Assembly: GCA_030159075.1 (NCBI GenBank)
Contig: BROG01000366.1
Coordinates: 446,001-510,000 of the forward strand
Direction: 5' to 3'
Source: Atrina japonica
Taxonomy: Eukaryota > Mollusca > Bivalvia > Pterioida > Pinnidae
Length of the DNA stretch: 64,000 nt
A program made the position numbers and the translations under genes. Under the pieces are notes generated by a model. It had not been told where the DNA came from. It was given only the letters and a program-made list of their open reading frames with translations, and did not search any database. Every line of letters starts with the position of its first letter. The stretch's first letter is position 1. Of this stretch, positions 1 to 18,775 are shown one piece after another.

Positions 1-184
1 TGATACGAGAGGGATGCGGAGAGGGTTTGAATCATTCGAATTAGGCACTATGTTGAATGTAATAAAGTACAGATCTACGTAAACAACAAATGTTTAAAAC
101 ACCTGAAATATGATTTTTTTTCTGCATATATTTTCTACCTACGGTATATTTCGTATAAAATCTAGTTTATAAACATAACGCCCA

Positions 185-241
185 TTTTAACCATGAAGTC
201 TCTCACTTCTTGTCCGCGCAGGTTCGAACCCTGCTGGAACC
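185..241 (+). repeat. tRNA-like SINE remnant
   Basis: Contains a T-arm and B-box-like GCAGGTTCGAACCCTGC. No convincing A box or acceptor stem, so not called a tRNA gene. Confidence 0.35.
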
Positions 242-1109
242 TAGGCTGAATTTTGAGAGATAGTTTAATTGCCAGTTTACACCATATACATGTAACCTTA
301 ACACAAAAGTTGTAGAGTGTGGCGTAAAACACATATATATATATATGCGGACACCTTGGCCTATACACCGTTTTATGGCCTTAGAACAGTTTAAAGCGAG
401 ACGATCACTATATATATCTGAGCTACCGTTATATATAACGCACGCGCGTCTGTGTTTGCATCTACATATAGCTTATTACTACATACATAAGTATGTATAA
501 GACACGGACACTCAAACATTAACCGTTATGAAGTCCATAACACGGTGTACAAATGTGGTGAATAATGAAAAAATACAGATCTGTAGAAGATAGAGAAGTG
601 GGATCAGGTCCTGTGTACACGTTAACACATAGATCCGGGTCACAATCGGCAAAGACGAATCAACAGCTACTTTTGACATGTATAGCAACAATTCAGAATT
701 ATACAAGTGATTTGACTTGACTGAGGAAACTGATCAATTATTCGAAATTATCAGTATACAATAGATTAACATTTGATATTTGCATCAGGCAACTGAAAAT
801 AGATTAATACATGAGTAGATAAACAGATATATAGAGGAGGTGAGGAAGAAAATGTATATATATATATATATTTTTTTTTTTACAAGTTTCTCGGTGGATC
901 GACAACAAACTTATATTCCCGAGTACTATGTAATTATCATTGAGAAGATTGGGAATTGACCTTTCGCGAAAGGCCCAACTTTTGTCTAATAATGACGTCA
1001 TAATTGAAAGACGTCAAAATGCTTATTTAGAGCCATGTGTTGGACACATGGCAATAGGCCAGTCATACTTTATACCATATAAAACCCTAAGATTGGGATC
1101 AAATGTGTC

Positions 1110-1377
1110 GCATAGATAATCTTTAATTTCCATATTACGAACATCCCGTTCCCAAGTAGTAATATCCCGACTTCTCCTGTCTATGGCGTTTTTATTTCTC
1201 AACTTTTCACAACTGATACGTTATGTCAAGGCATGCTCCTCTTATGAATGCTCTATTCTGAGAGCCAAACGACTCCTTAATAAACTACTTACAGAGTGAT
1301 ACGTTGTTGGACGCTTGAAATCGTCATTAAGGAAGTTTTATGGTCGATACGAGGATCTTGTTTCGCCACATCAGATA
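1110..1377 (+). pseudogene. Reverse transcriptase C-terminal remnant, second subfamily
   Basis: Reads ACSSYECSILRAKRLLNKLL, a stop, then LKSSLRKFYGRYEDLV. Closest to the copy at 16.7 kb. It meets the oppositely oriented element tail-to-tail at 1377/1378. Confidence 0.55.
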
Positions 1378-2345
1378 TAAAAAATACCAGATACCAAAGT
1401 ATAAATCTTTAGGATGTCCAGGATATAGGTATAAATCCAATAAAAATGGACAAACACGGACCTCTTGCAATCAAGAGGTGGGATAAGGTGCCATGGAGGA
1501 GTAAGCATCCCCTGGTGACCGGTCACACCCGTCGTGAGTCCACAGTCAAATCAAAATGAAATACGAGAGGAACGAATCTTCGTCACAATTGATACAGACG
1601 TCTCAATAATCGCCAACGAAAAGGCAACTCAACATTTCACCCAGTGAAACAGAGTAATCGCAAAAAGACTGTTATACGGACCGTAAAATTTGCGGAACAT
1701 TGACATCAAACGCGATTTTCGATATCCCTTTGTCAATAATTTGTCAGTGAGTAGTTTACATCTGTATATGAAATGTTCATATGTTGAACACACCCTCGCA
1801 TATCGGATCATTTGTGAAATATAAACTCCACATGCGTGTGACTGTGGGATATTACTACTTAAATGTGGAAAATTCACGATGGGAAAACCGAAATCAACGC
1901 GTTTGTCGTATAGCGTAGTTGCCAATTTCCCGTCTGTGTCTATAGTAAGTAAAATGTATAAGTATGAAGCGTGTGTGCTTGATTCTGTTGTATCTTTAAA
2001 TTCTAGTTCGCTGGGATAAATCGCATTGACATATGTATGAAAATTGTCATTATTAATTGACAAAACGTCGTCGATATTGATATATCTAAATGTCAAATTA
2101 AAGGACACCGCTAGCTTTTTCTTCTTTTGATTCAACAGTTTCTGAATGAAATCTGCTTCATATGAATAAAGGAACAGTTCGGCCAATAAAGGGGCACAAT
2201 TGGTTCCCAATAGGAATGGCGAGAGTTTGCTGAAAGACCACGTCTCTGAATATTACAACTTTATTGTCTATTAGAAATTCCATCATGTTTTTTTTTATAT
2301 CAACTTCAGTGTATTTATGTTTAGAATCAGAGTGAGAAAGTAATT
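1378..2345 (-). pseudogene. Penelope-like reverse transcriptase fragment (minus)
   Basis: Reads on the minus strand from HKYTEVDI (near 2310) through MGTNCAPLLAELFLYSYE to the C-terminal RKFYGPYNSL near 1670, then the 3' module to 1378. The catalytic motif is disturbed by a two-codon insertion (YINIDDVL), and there is a frameshift before PMGTN. Confidence 0.65.
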
Positions 2346-3400
2346 ATATCTAATTTGTCGTATTCTTATGGACTTGGTAATTACAATATCCCTTGGCAAT
2401 TTTTCATTGCTTTTTGATAGCAGAGTTTTTTAAAAACATTTTTCTGTGTATGGCATAGTCGTTGAGGTCTCGTTTACGATTTGTCGTAATTTGCAAGATT
2501 TCAATATACATGATTGTATTCCAATACCAGATAACAAGAAAAAGAAAAAAACTAAGTAAGAAATTTCTCAGGCAGTCGTCGAAACAAGATTAATTATTTG
2601 CATTTAGGTATCTTAAACGATAAGCCTAAAATAGCTAAATTATCCGCCAAAATAACTGAGTGTGAATATTTTGATTACGAACAAGAGGAGCCGCATAATA
2701 AGTACGGAGCCGAAGATAACGGGATTTATTCAAGTCACGAATAAATCTAATTATTGCAGCAATATAGTGTTTTTATTCCGCTTAAGCAACTCTATCTAAT
2801 TGCTTTTATTGTTGGTTGATGGTGTATGCATACTTATCTCCCCCTATTTGAACCTCTAGGGGCGACGGTGTCGCAACATCCTTTCAGCGCATGATACAGA
2901 AAGAGAAAAGATCACGGTTTGATTTAAATTTTACACAGAAAACCACGAATTAATTGATTGAGTTTACCGCCAAGTACTATTGAAGGTCGGCAGTACCAAG
3001 CCCTAAGCAAATAACCCCCACATATAAATAAGATTTCTACTTCAATGTGATTTTGCTGTTTTAACCAAGCAATTGATATTGAAATCAATGATAGTGAGGT
3101 GAATAGATATGAAAACGAATCACCAACAAAGAGAAACAACAATGGATAGTGATAATTATGAAAATAGTGAAGATTTGACACGATGACGTAAAATAACAGA
3201 ACTTTTGGATTAATATATTAACAGTGTGTTGGCAAGTGGCACCATTTATTTTTTCTTAAACAGAATGAATGACAAAGAATACGATGAATATTTGAAGCGT
3301 GAAGCACAGCAAAGTCAAACAATTGTGACGTCCTTTTCTTTAAGACATTCCTTCAGATATTTTAGCCAGTATGTTTACATAACTCCTACATGATCACCTG
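2346..3400. other. No gene recognised
   Basis: AT-rich sequence between an RT fragment and the first duplicated block. No motif, splice pattern or repeat family identified, apart from the absence of a counterpart in the right duplicate. Confidence 0.5.
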
Positions 3401-3403
3401 GCT

Positions 3404-3840
3404 ATGGGGTATGAGGGTTATAGTTCGACAAAAATATCTATTATTCATTCTATCTTACTCAAACGCTCCCATACACAAAATAGAGAACCAAATATTTCTG
3501 ACAAAACTCTCAAAATAACCATTATTATTAAAGGATCCATTTTTTCTAAATGTGTTAATCGCCTAACCGAGGTTAAAAAGGAAGGTCAGAATGAAGAAAC
3601 TGACAAACTAATAGAGATGTGCAATGACTCTAGTAAATTCTTCAAGCCTAAAAATGCTATACGATTATGTTTATAATTTGTACCACATAAACTGTTTTTG
3701 GAGGGAATTGTTTCGAAAATTGCCAAAGAAAAAGGATTGTTCTAAGATAGGGTATACAATTCAGTACAATTACAGAGACGTAGGTAGGGGGCAAAGCGTC
3801 TTACTCAAGCAGTAAAAATTCTTTTACAAGCAGAGATGCA
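3404..3840 (+). other. Unrecognised conserved block, left copy
   Basis: Open frame of 90 codons (RNREPNISDKTLKI..., EVKKEGQNEETDKLIEMC) overlapping a second frame. The counterpart at 12695-13040 has frame-breaking indels, so a live gene is unlikely. It may be a piece of a mobile element. Confidence 0.25.
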
Positions 3841-4199
3841 TAACAGTGAAAAGAATCTTCAAGAGGGGCATTTACCCCAAAAGCCAGAGAGGGTGATACT
3901 AAATTAGAAGTCCTAGTGATGATGTTACTACTGCCTTGAAGCAGATACACTGGATAAATCTGAAAAACAAAACACGGAGAAAATTACTTGTGATGAAAAA
4001 ATAAATGATATACTTGATCATTGATAAAAGTTTGAATTCAAATAAGGCTTTCCTCTTGTCAAGAGAAGTTTAAGCATGATATTATATTTAATAACAAGAA
4101 ATATAAACATCACTGGCGACAAATTTAGGAAATGACTTAAAAACCAATAGAAGTTGATGAATCCGAAGAATATTTTGTTTCAATAATTTATAAACGACC

Positions 4200-4430
4200 A
4201 AAACGAAAGGTGAATACAGTTAAATTTGTTTGTAAAGGCCATGCACTCATGGGAACAGACAAAAATAGTCGTTATAGACAAGGTATCTTTATAAAGAGGT
4301 TTATTCATTTAAAAAAAGTTAACAAATGCTATGTTCAAATGACCTTTATAGACAGGTGTCTTTTATACAGAGATGACTTTCAGGGAATGTTTCTGCAAAA
4401 GAGCATCAGAGACATTTAAGATTCAAATAG
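4200..4430 (+). repeat. MITE-like fragment with GACCTTTATAGACAGG units
   Basis: Contains AAAGGCC, CTCATGGGAACAGACAAAAA and ACCTTTATAGACAGGTG units shared with the complete elements at 52601-52784 and 61337-61514. The ends are not clear. Confidence 0.4.
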
Positions 4431-4868
4431 AACAGGAACGTTTGCCAATACACCTGCCGACCATTTGATTTATCGTTAGCACAATATATATTTTCATAAT
4501 TTTTTCTGCTAACTCACCTGACGACTTCATGGAGTCTTGTGATTCATAGAATTACAACTTGCCTCGTCTTTTTTAATTTTACTGTATTTATGTTTATTTT
4601 CTTGCTCTTCAAGTAAAGTAGAACTAATGAGTTCTTATGTACAGAACATTGTTGTTCGTGCTTTCCAAAGAATCAAAAAACTGGTGAGATTTTATCATAT
4701 TGACGATTCTTGATCTATCTCTTCCTCTCCAAAATTCCTGGATTGGTAAGCTTTTCTGTCAATTGTATGTTCGTGCTTTTCCACAAATCGTATTCGGAGA
4801 TTAACTGCTTTGATGAGAATCGGATATAATGATATGTTGATATTATGAGTGGTTTGTGTTTTGGAACC

Positions 4869-4940
4869 TGCTTGTTGTGATTTAGTGGTAGATTAATTAA
4901 CCCACAAGCAGAAGGTCCTGAGTTCGAATCCCAGTAACTT
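4869..4940 (+). repeat. tRNA-derived SINE head
   Basis: A-box-like TTTAGTGGTAGA (4881-4892) and B-box-like GAGTTCGAATCCC (4920-4932) at tRNA spacing. Cloverleaf stems are poor. Confidence 0.5.
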
Positions 4941-5276
4941 GTACCTAAGACTTTAAAATGGTAAGGTCTGTTCTTTCACCTAATGCTCTGCATACGAAGT
5001 GAAAGTCATTGATAGTTGTTTTGGATGATACTAAAAACCCGAGGTCCAGTATTACGAATGGAGAGGCATGTTAAGACGCCCTTACTGCATTGTTATCAAT
5101 CCACAGCACAGACCAAATATGTAGCACTTTGCCTAAAGCTAGTGACACCAGCAAAGTGCAGAAGTCCCGTCAGAATGTAATACAACAATACAAGATGTTC
5201 TTTGGAGCGATAGTTGAACACTGCAAGGGTAATCACGATTCATAACTTAACTCATACCTAGAAGTATTTCCAAAAT

Positions 5277-5669
5277 ATGCACATTTCCGAATTGGAATTT
5301 CATAAAAGGAGACAAACAAACAAATTATTGACATATATTTTATTCAGCAATCTTAATGTTGTTATACAAGAAAGAAGGGCGCTTATGCTGACTAATACAA
5401 TAACACGTCTTCATAATGTCCCTCGTATCATTTGCGACCTCGATTTATGCCACAATGTTTTAAAGTCCGCTTTTCCGATTTCCTCTATAATATCGTTTAA
5501 AGTTTCTCTCCACCTACCGCCAAACTATGCCAAATTTGGACTAAACAAATTATGGGCGTATAAAGAGGTTTTAGTGTACATTATATATAACTTAAATGTA
5601 CGAGATAATTATCAAAATGTTATACAATTGCTGGCATCAATGGGCAAGCTGTATTACAAATTCCATTAG
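5277..5669 (+). other. Unrecognised open frame in the duplicated segment
   Basis: 130 codons beginning MHISELEFHKRRQTNKLL. The copy at 14374-14643 is similar for about 83 codons and then frameshifts. No known domain recognised. It sits antisense in front of the peptide last exon, so the frame may be chance. Confidence 0.2.
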
Positions 5670-5696
5670 TTGATTCTCGGGCTGGTCAGTAATATT

Positions 5697-7579
<1,883 letters not shown>

Positions 7580-7899
7580 GCTCTGTTCTTTAAAGCAGGT
7601 GAAAACGCAATATGCTATTTTGTTAGCTTCTGAATGCCTAAAATGACTTAATTTAAATGAGTGAACATCCCACTACGTTTACGTTTATACTTAGATATTT
7701 TGATACAAAAGTCGACAGATAAAATTTTAGCCTGAGGTGATGGACAAGATAAAATCCAAATTGTTCAGCCATTGCTTATAAAAACGTTTGCACTTTTGAT
7801 AATTTTAGCACTTACTGAAGTATGTTTTGTGCCATAATATCTATCTGTGGCGCGTAATGCTGTACTATTTCAGTTCCTTTAATTGGCGTCAGAATTTCA

Positions 7900-9423
7900 G
7901 TTTAGTTATGGATTCTGTTGAAGATTATGCCAGACGATGGGCCAAACATGAAGACGTAGAACCAGACACTTTGTTTGAATGGCTGAAAGCCATACGACGG
8001 TTGATAAAATCTCGTATTTGAAAACTTAAAGGGACTATGAAAACACTTATCCCTCTGTATTTAATGATCCAGAAGTAGTAACTGAATTGGATAGGTTACA
8101 TGACCAATATGTACTGGTACCAGCAGACAAAGCCTCAAATAATATAGTTTTTATTTGGAAGGCACATTACTATAATTGTATATTAGAAGAACTTGGGTTT
8201 AATACGAATTCTGGAAATCCTACATACACACGTAGCTCACTTTCAAAGGACGAGATCCTTCAAAATCACGTGTCCGTATTACGCTCATTTGATATACCTA
8301 CAACGGATACCGATTTCGAGCTACCGCATTTATACTGGATACCTAAACTTCAGCAAATGTTCTACCAAACCTTTATCTTTACTCCTTACCAAGATATTGA
8401 CAGCCATTAAGGAGAAACTTCAACAATACTGTACAGTTGCTTATTCCAGAAGCGGTGTAAATCAGATGTGGATACTTAAAAATTCTAAACAGCTTTTAGA
8501 AAATTTGAAGGCACACAATTTTTCCCGAATTCACAGTATCAAAACTTATGACTTCTCTACTCTTTACATTACTATTCCACATAAAAAATTAAAAGAAAGA
8601 CTTTTCAGCATCATAGACAACTGCTTTTTCACTAAAGGTGGTATCCAAAAATTTAAATATCTAGTGATTGGCTATCAGGATACTTATTTCGTCAAACACC
8701 ACTCTGGTTCTACACATAAATATACTGAAGTTGATATAAAAAACATGCTGGAATTTCTAATAGACAATATATTTGTAATGTTCGGAGACGTGGTCTTTCA
8801 ACAAACTGTCGGCATCCCTATGGGAACCAATTGTGCCCCTTTATTGGCCGACCTGTTCCTTTATTCATACAAAGCAGACTTCATTCAGAAACTGCTGAAT
8901 CAAAAGAAGAAAAAGTTAGCGGTGTCCTTTAATTTGACATTTAGATATATCGACGACGTTTTGTCAATTAATAATGAAAATTTTCATTCATATTTCAATG
9001 CGATTTATCCCAGCGAACTAGAAATTAAAGATACAACAGGATCAAGCACACACGCTTCATACTTAGACATTTTACTTAATATAAACACAGACGGGAAATT
9101 GGCAACTAAGCTATACGATATACGCGGATGATTTCGGCTTTCCCATCGTAAATTTTCCACATTTAAGTAGTAATATCCCTCAGTCACCCGAATATGGAGT
9201 TTATATTTCACAAATGATCCGATATACCAGGGCGTGCACAACATATGAAGATTTCATATACAGAGGTAAACTACTCACTGACAAATTATTGACACAGGGA
9301 TATCGAAAACCACGTTTAATGTCAACGTTCCGCAAATTTTACGGTCGGTATAATAGTCTTGTTTGCGACTACTCTAATTCACTAAGTGAAATGTTGAGTT
9401 GCCATTTCGTTGGCGGTTGTTGA
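7900..9423 (+). pseudogene. Penelope-like reverse transcriptase, longest copy (frameshifted)
   Basis: Pieces in order: EDYARRWAKHEDVEPDTLFE and WLKAIRRLIKSR (7911-8021); an LVPADKASNNIVFIWKAHYY motif (8110-8170); HLYWIPKL (8325-8350); then QMWILKNSKQLL, YDFSTLYITIPHKKL, GIPMGTNCAPLLADLF and the catalytic FRYIDDVLSI (about 8935-8970); C-terminal CTTYEDFIYRGKLL and RKFYGRYNSLVCDY to 9423. The ADK, PK, STLY and Y-x-DD order fits Penelope-like elements. No GIY-YIG endonuclease was seen downstream. Frame breaks near 8030, 8350 and 9131 make it inactive. Other non-LTR classes are less likely. Confidence 0.7.
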
Positions 9424-10510
9424 GACGTCTGTACCAATTGTGACGAGGATACACTCCTCACTTGTTTCATTGGACTTGACTGTGGACTCACGGCGGGTGT
9501 GACCGGTCGACAGGGGATGTTTACTCCTCCATGGCACCTGATCCCACCTCTTGGTTTCCAGAGGTCCGTGTTTGTCCATTTTTACCGGATTTGTATCTAT
9601 GTCCTGGACATTGTATTGATTTATACTTTGTTATCTGATATTTTTTTTTATGTTTCTTTACGTCACTAATGGTCTTAAAGTAACTGATGACATTTTCAAC
9701 GAACTTTTATATTCAGTATATTATAATTTTAAAATTATTGATAGCATTTCACATAAAGATCTTCAACTCAACTTTCTTTCGAACTTTTTAACCATGTTCG
9801 AGAGTATACTATTTGTATATCTAATCTGTGGTATTCTAATGGACTAATGTTTCGATTATCCATTGGCACTTCTTCATTTTAATTGACATAAGAAAGCGAT
9901 ACGTGTCTGTGGTATTCAGAAAGATGGATAGCACAAAATATTTTTTTCAGTAAGTGGTAAAAAAAATTCTTGTAAGTAATGGCCTGACTATTTAGGTTTT
10001 ATCTTGTCCATTACCTAGATATAAACTTTTATTTGTCGACATTTGTACTTTTTTTTTTTTTTTTTTAATATTATCAGAATTTAAAAGTGCATGTAAAGTA
10101 ACAGAGTAAAAAAAGATGAAAGTAAAAGTGTAAATATGTTGAAGATACTAACTCAGGATATTCCAAGTTTCTCTTATATTTAGCGTCGACCCTTAAATCA
10201 AGGAAAAGACCCCAGAAAATGACCAAAACAAAAAACAAAAACAAAAACAACAAATCCAAAAAACAAAAAAAAAAACAAAAATACAAAAAACAAAAACAAC
10301 AATAAAGAACACAAATAACAAAAACAAAAACGAAAAAAAAAAACAAACAAAAAAACCCAAAACTAAACAAAACCAAAGAAACGACATCTTTGTTTTAAAA
10401 AAACAACTGCAATATAATGAACATTTAAGTATTTCCTTGATATGTTACAAGAAAAATCACAATTAAATTGATCAGAACCATATCTTGTCACATAAGAGAA
10501 ATTAATTACC
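9424..10510 (+). mobile_element. 3' region of the retroelement copy, with A/C-rich tract
   Basis: Follows the reverse transcriptase stop. It holds the module GACTGTGGACTCACGGCGGG...CCATGGCACC and a short hairpin (ACCTCT...AGAGGT at 9546-9565). An A/C-rich stretch (10200-10390) follows. The whole region recurs inverted at 26375-27540 next to another RT copy, so it belongs to the element. Confidence 0.55.
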
Positions 10511-11214
10511 TTCTTCCTTATCGTAAAAGTACGCCAGCTGGTATATGTATGGTGGACGAAACAGGGGTTTATAAGAGTTGTCGATCTTGCATTGGGTGTA
10601 AGGATAGCAACCTTTAACCCGAATATAGTCTTTTCTTCACTAATCATTAAAAAAAACCAAAATATTTGTTTGTCGACTAGCCAGCCGTGTACATAGCCGC
10701 CGTAATTTTATTCTCATTACATTTATTTTTATTGATTATAAAAAAAATAATGTATACAAAAAAACATTTTATACAACAATAACGCACTAAGCTTGTGCTA
10801 AATACTGTTTAAATCAAAAACTGAATATATCGTCTGCTAGAAAATAACATGAAATTTATTTTTGAAAAACTTGAAAAGTACAGATTGACGGCGACCCTAG
10901 AACTGGTTTTCTTAACACTCTTTTTCAAAAGACCCTTGCGCAAGTCACGTGACTTACGCTTGACCACTACGTTAATGAATATTCATTACGATAAGACAAC
11001 AAATTTCTACTATACTACGAAACGTAAAAAATTTTTATTCCGCTCACTAGGTTCTAGAACACTACGATCACTTGACATCACGACGGCCGGTGTGTCCGGG
11101 TACATTATATAACAGAATTATCTCCTCAACCATTAAAAACTGACCGCCACCATATACATGAAACGTTAACACAAAAGTTGTTGAGTGTGGCGTAAAACAT
11201 ATATACATATTTAT

Positions 11215-11230
11215 CAGCGATATATCGCTG
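11215..11230. repeat. 16-bp perfect palindrome CAGCGATATATCGCTG
   Basis: Self-complementary over all 16 bases. Shares CAGCGATATA with sites at 33825, 47282, 47512, 47986 and 48517. An (AAT)n-like run follows at 11236-11275. Confidence 0.8.
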
Positions 11231-11698
11231 TACATAATAATAATAATGATAATAATAATAATAATAATAATAATTAGTATATCAGGGATATATAAAGCTG
11301 AGTATATATACGGCAGATTTTGTCTGTTAACAATGACAATTTTTACGCGAAAGACATAATATCCTAGCTGGCTTAAGAAACGAACATGCGTGCTTTTTAT
11401 TAATTTTACGTGATAAAGATACCAATAAGGCATTGCCTAACCATCCTACGATCATTGCATAGATACAGTCAAACCACTGCGTACGGATATGAAACTTGAT
11501 ATATCGCTTTTAAAGTCAACATATTGCAAATGTTACGGCCTGTATATTCATTTGTTTTAATATACCATGTTACACTACCAAAATGTTCAATTGTTCGTTC
11601 GATGATTCGAAATACCCTTGACTTCTTATGCTGAGCTCTTTGGACATCTTTGCCTATACACCGTTTTATGGCCTTAGAACAATTTCAAGAGAGACGAT

Positions 11699-11802
<104 letters not shown>

Positions 11803-12059
11803 CATATTATTACTACCTACATAAATATGTATAAGACATGAACACTGAAACATTAACCGTTATGAAGTCCATACCACGGTGTACAAATATGGTGAATAAT
11901 GGAAAAATACAGATCTGTAGAAGAGGCCCAACTTTTGTGTAATTATGACGTCATAATTGAAGGACGTCAAAATGCTTATTTAGAGCCATGTGTTGGACAC
12001 TTGGCAATAGGTCAATCATACTTTATACCATGTAAAAACATTATGTTGGGATCAAATGT

Positions 12060-12690
12060 TTTGCATAGATAATCTTCCTATCATTATTATATCGATTGGG
12101 AAGAACGGTCAATTTCACACCTCCCTTTATGACAAACGTAACGATTTCCATATCATGAACTTCCCGTTCCCAAAGTAATATCCCGTCTTCTTCTGTCTAT
12201 GGCGTTTTCATTTCTCAACTTTTCACAATTGATACTTTATTCCAAGGCATGCTCCTCTTATGAATGCTTTATTCTGAGAGCCAAACGACTCCTTAATAAA
12301 CTACTTACAGAGTGATACGTTGTTGGACGCTTGAAATCGTCATTAAGAAAGTTTTATGGTCGATACGGGGATCTTGTTTCGCCACATCATATATAAAAAA
12401 TACCAGATACCAAAGTATAAATCTTTAGGATGTCCAGGATATAGGTATAAATCCAATAAAAATGGACAAACACGGACCTCTTGCAATCAAGAGGTGGGTT
12501 CAGGTGCCATGGAGGAGTAAGCATCCCCTGGTGACCGGTCACACCCGTCGTGAGTCCACAGTCAAATCAAAATGAAATACGAGAGGAACGAATCTTCGTC
12601 ACAATTGATACAGACGTCTCAACAACCGCCAACGAAAAGGCAACTCAACATTTCACCGAGTGAAACAGAGTAATCGCAAACAAGACTGTT
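12060..12690. pseudogene. Second copy of the tail-to-tail RT junction
   Basis: A plus-strand C-terminal remnant (12060-12405) abuts a minus-strand 3' module (12406-12690). This repeats the junction at 1377 almost base for base and is part of the direct segment duplication. Confidence 0.55.
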
Positions 12691-13131
12691 ATACCGGGTA
12701 TCAGGGTTATAGTTTGACAAAAATATCTATTAGTCATTCTATCTTACATAAACGATCTCATACACAAAATAGAGAACCAAGTGTTTCTGACGAAACTTGC
12801 AAAATGTCGAAATAACCATTATTATTAAAGGATCCAGATTTTTCTAAATGTGTTAATCGCTTCGGTTAAAAAGGAAGGTCAGAATGAAGAAACTGACAAA
12901 TTGATAGAGATGTGCAATGACTCTAGTGAATTCTTCAAGCCTGAAATGCTATACGATTATGTTTATAATTTGTACCACACATAAACTGTTTTTGGAGGGA
13001 ATTGTTTCGAAAATTGCCAAAGTAAAAGCAAAGTTGTAAAATGATTTATTTGACTAATTAAACGCCTGGGTTGACATAACTGACACGAGCTTATTACATT
13101 AATTGTGTCTTCATTAATTAAACATATTCTA

Positions 13132-13256
<125 letters not shown>

Positions 13257-13418
13257 ATAGTGATGTGTGTACTAAGATATGCTGAATAACAGACGCTATG
13301 TGCTTTGGTCCTTAGAAATAGAAACGTATGAAGCATTTTTCATGTGGCAGACCTACGATTTCAGCTATCCCCCAGCATTTGACGAAAAATAAATCGGTAT
13401 TATTCCTCTTGTTTACAA

Positions 13419-13487
13419 TATGACGCCAAAACAAAGAACGCATATCCATACATGTGCCCACCGTACTGCTTCGATCGGGAGGGATAA
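13419..13487 (+). pseudogene. Inverted stray copy of the C-x3-C last exon
   Basis: The block 13035-13555 is an inverted copy of 5630-6125 and carries this exon on the plus strand. The 22 codons stay open and keep YMCPPYCFDRE, but the acceptor reads TTTACAA instead of TTTACAG. No partner exons lie in this orientation, so it is probably inactive. Confidence 0.45.
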
Positions 13488-13963
13488 AATATTACTGACC
13501 AGCCCGAGAATCAACTAATGGAATTTGTAATACAGCTTGCCTATTGATGCCAGCAATTGGCGACAAATTTAGGAAATGACTTAAAAACCAATAAAAGTTT
13601 ATGAATCTGAAGAACATTTTGTTTCAATAATTGATAAACGACAAAAATGAAAGTTGAATTACAACTTTTTTTAATTTTACTGTATTTACGTTTATTTTCT
13701 TGCTCTCCAAGTAAAGTAGAACTAATGAGTTCTTATGTACTGAAAATTGTTGTGTTCGTGCTTTCCAAAGAATCCAGAAACTGGTGAAATTTTATCATAT
13801 TGACGATTCTTGATCTCTTGCTTTTCAAAATTCCTGGATTGGTAAGCTTTTCTGCCAATTGTATGTGCGTGCTTTTCCACAAATCGTATTTGGACATTAA
13901 CTGCTTTGATGAGAATCGGATATAATGATATGTTGATATTATGAGTGGTTTGTGTTTTGGAAC

Positions 13964-14032
13964 CTGCTTCTTGTTGTTTAGTGGTAGAACCATTGACCCG
14001 CAAGCCGAAGATCCTGAGTTCGAATCCCAGTA
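13964..14032 (+). repeat. tRNA-derived SINE head, duplicate copy
   Basis: Same A and B boxes as at 4869, inside the right copy of the segment duplication. Confidence 0.5.
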
Positions 14033-14799
14033 ACTTGTACCTAAGACTTTAAAATGGTAACGTCTGTTCTTTCACCTAGTGCTCGGCATACGAAGTGAAA
14101 ATCATTGATAGTTGTTTCGGATGATACTAAAAACCCGAGGTCCAGTATTACGAATGAAGAGGTATGTTAAGACGCCCCTCACTGCATTGTTATCAATTCA
14201 CAGCACAGGCCAAATATATAGCACTTTGCCTAAAGCTAGTGGCACCAGCAAAGTGCAGAAGTCTCGGCGGACTGTAATACAACAATAAAAAATGTTCTTT
14301 GGAGCGACATTTGAACACTGCAAGGGTAATCACGATTCATAACTTAACTCATATCTAGAAGTATTTCCAAAATATGCACATTTCCGAATTGGAATTTCAT
14401 AAAAAGAGAAAAACAAACAAATTATTGACATATATTTTATTCAGCAATCTTAATGTTGCTATACAAGAAAGAGGGGTGCTTATGCTGACTAATACAGTAA
14501 AACCTCTTCATAATGTCCCTCGTATCATTTGCGACCTCGATTTATGCCACAATGTTTTAAAGTCCACTTTTCCGATTTCCTCTATAATATCATTTAAAGT
14601 TTCTCTCCACCTACCGCCAAACCCCTTGTATAATGCCAAATGACTGAATAAATTATGGGAGTATAAAGAGGTTTTACTGTGCATTATATATAACTTAAAT
14701 GTACGAGATAATTATCAAAATATTATAGAATTGCTGGCACCAATGAGCAAGCTGTATTACAAATTCCACTAGTTGTTTCTCGGGCTGGTCAGTAATATT

Positions 14800-18462
<3,663 letters not shown>

Positions 18463-18775
18463 GCTCTGTTCTTTAAAGCAGGTGAAAACGCAGTATGCTA
18501 TTTTGTTAGCTTCTGAATGCTTAAAATGACTTAATTTAAATGAGTGAACATCTCACCAGATTTGCAATACAAAAGTCGACAAATAAAATTTTAGACTTAG
18601 GTGATGGACAAGATAAAATCTAAATTGTTCAGCCAAGTATATTGTGTACTATTATATCTATCTGTGACGCGTAACTCCGTTCTATTTCAGTTGTTAGATT
18701 TCCATAATTTTTTATTTTATCATTTCAAAGTTAAAATGCACGTGACATAAATACGTGTCCATACGTAACTGGCTT

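Noticed and set aside
1370..1395. CTGATG-TGGCGAAAC on the minus strand as a hammerhead core
   Set aside because: Stem II would have no bases, the match falls in former coding sequence, and the duplicate at 12390 does not keep it.
10849..11112. 87-codon frame MKFIFEKLEKYRLTATLELV
   Set aside because: No family recognised, no second copy to test conservation, and it crosses two palindromes and repeat sequence. It is probably chance.
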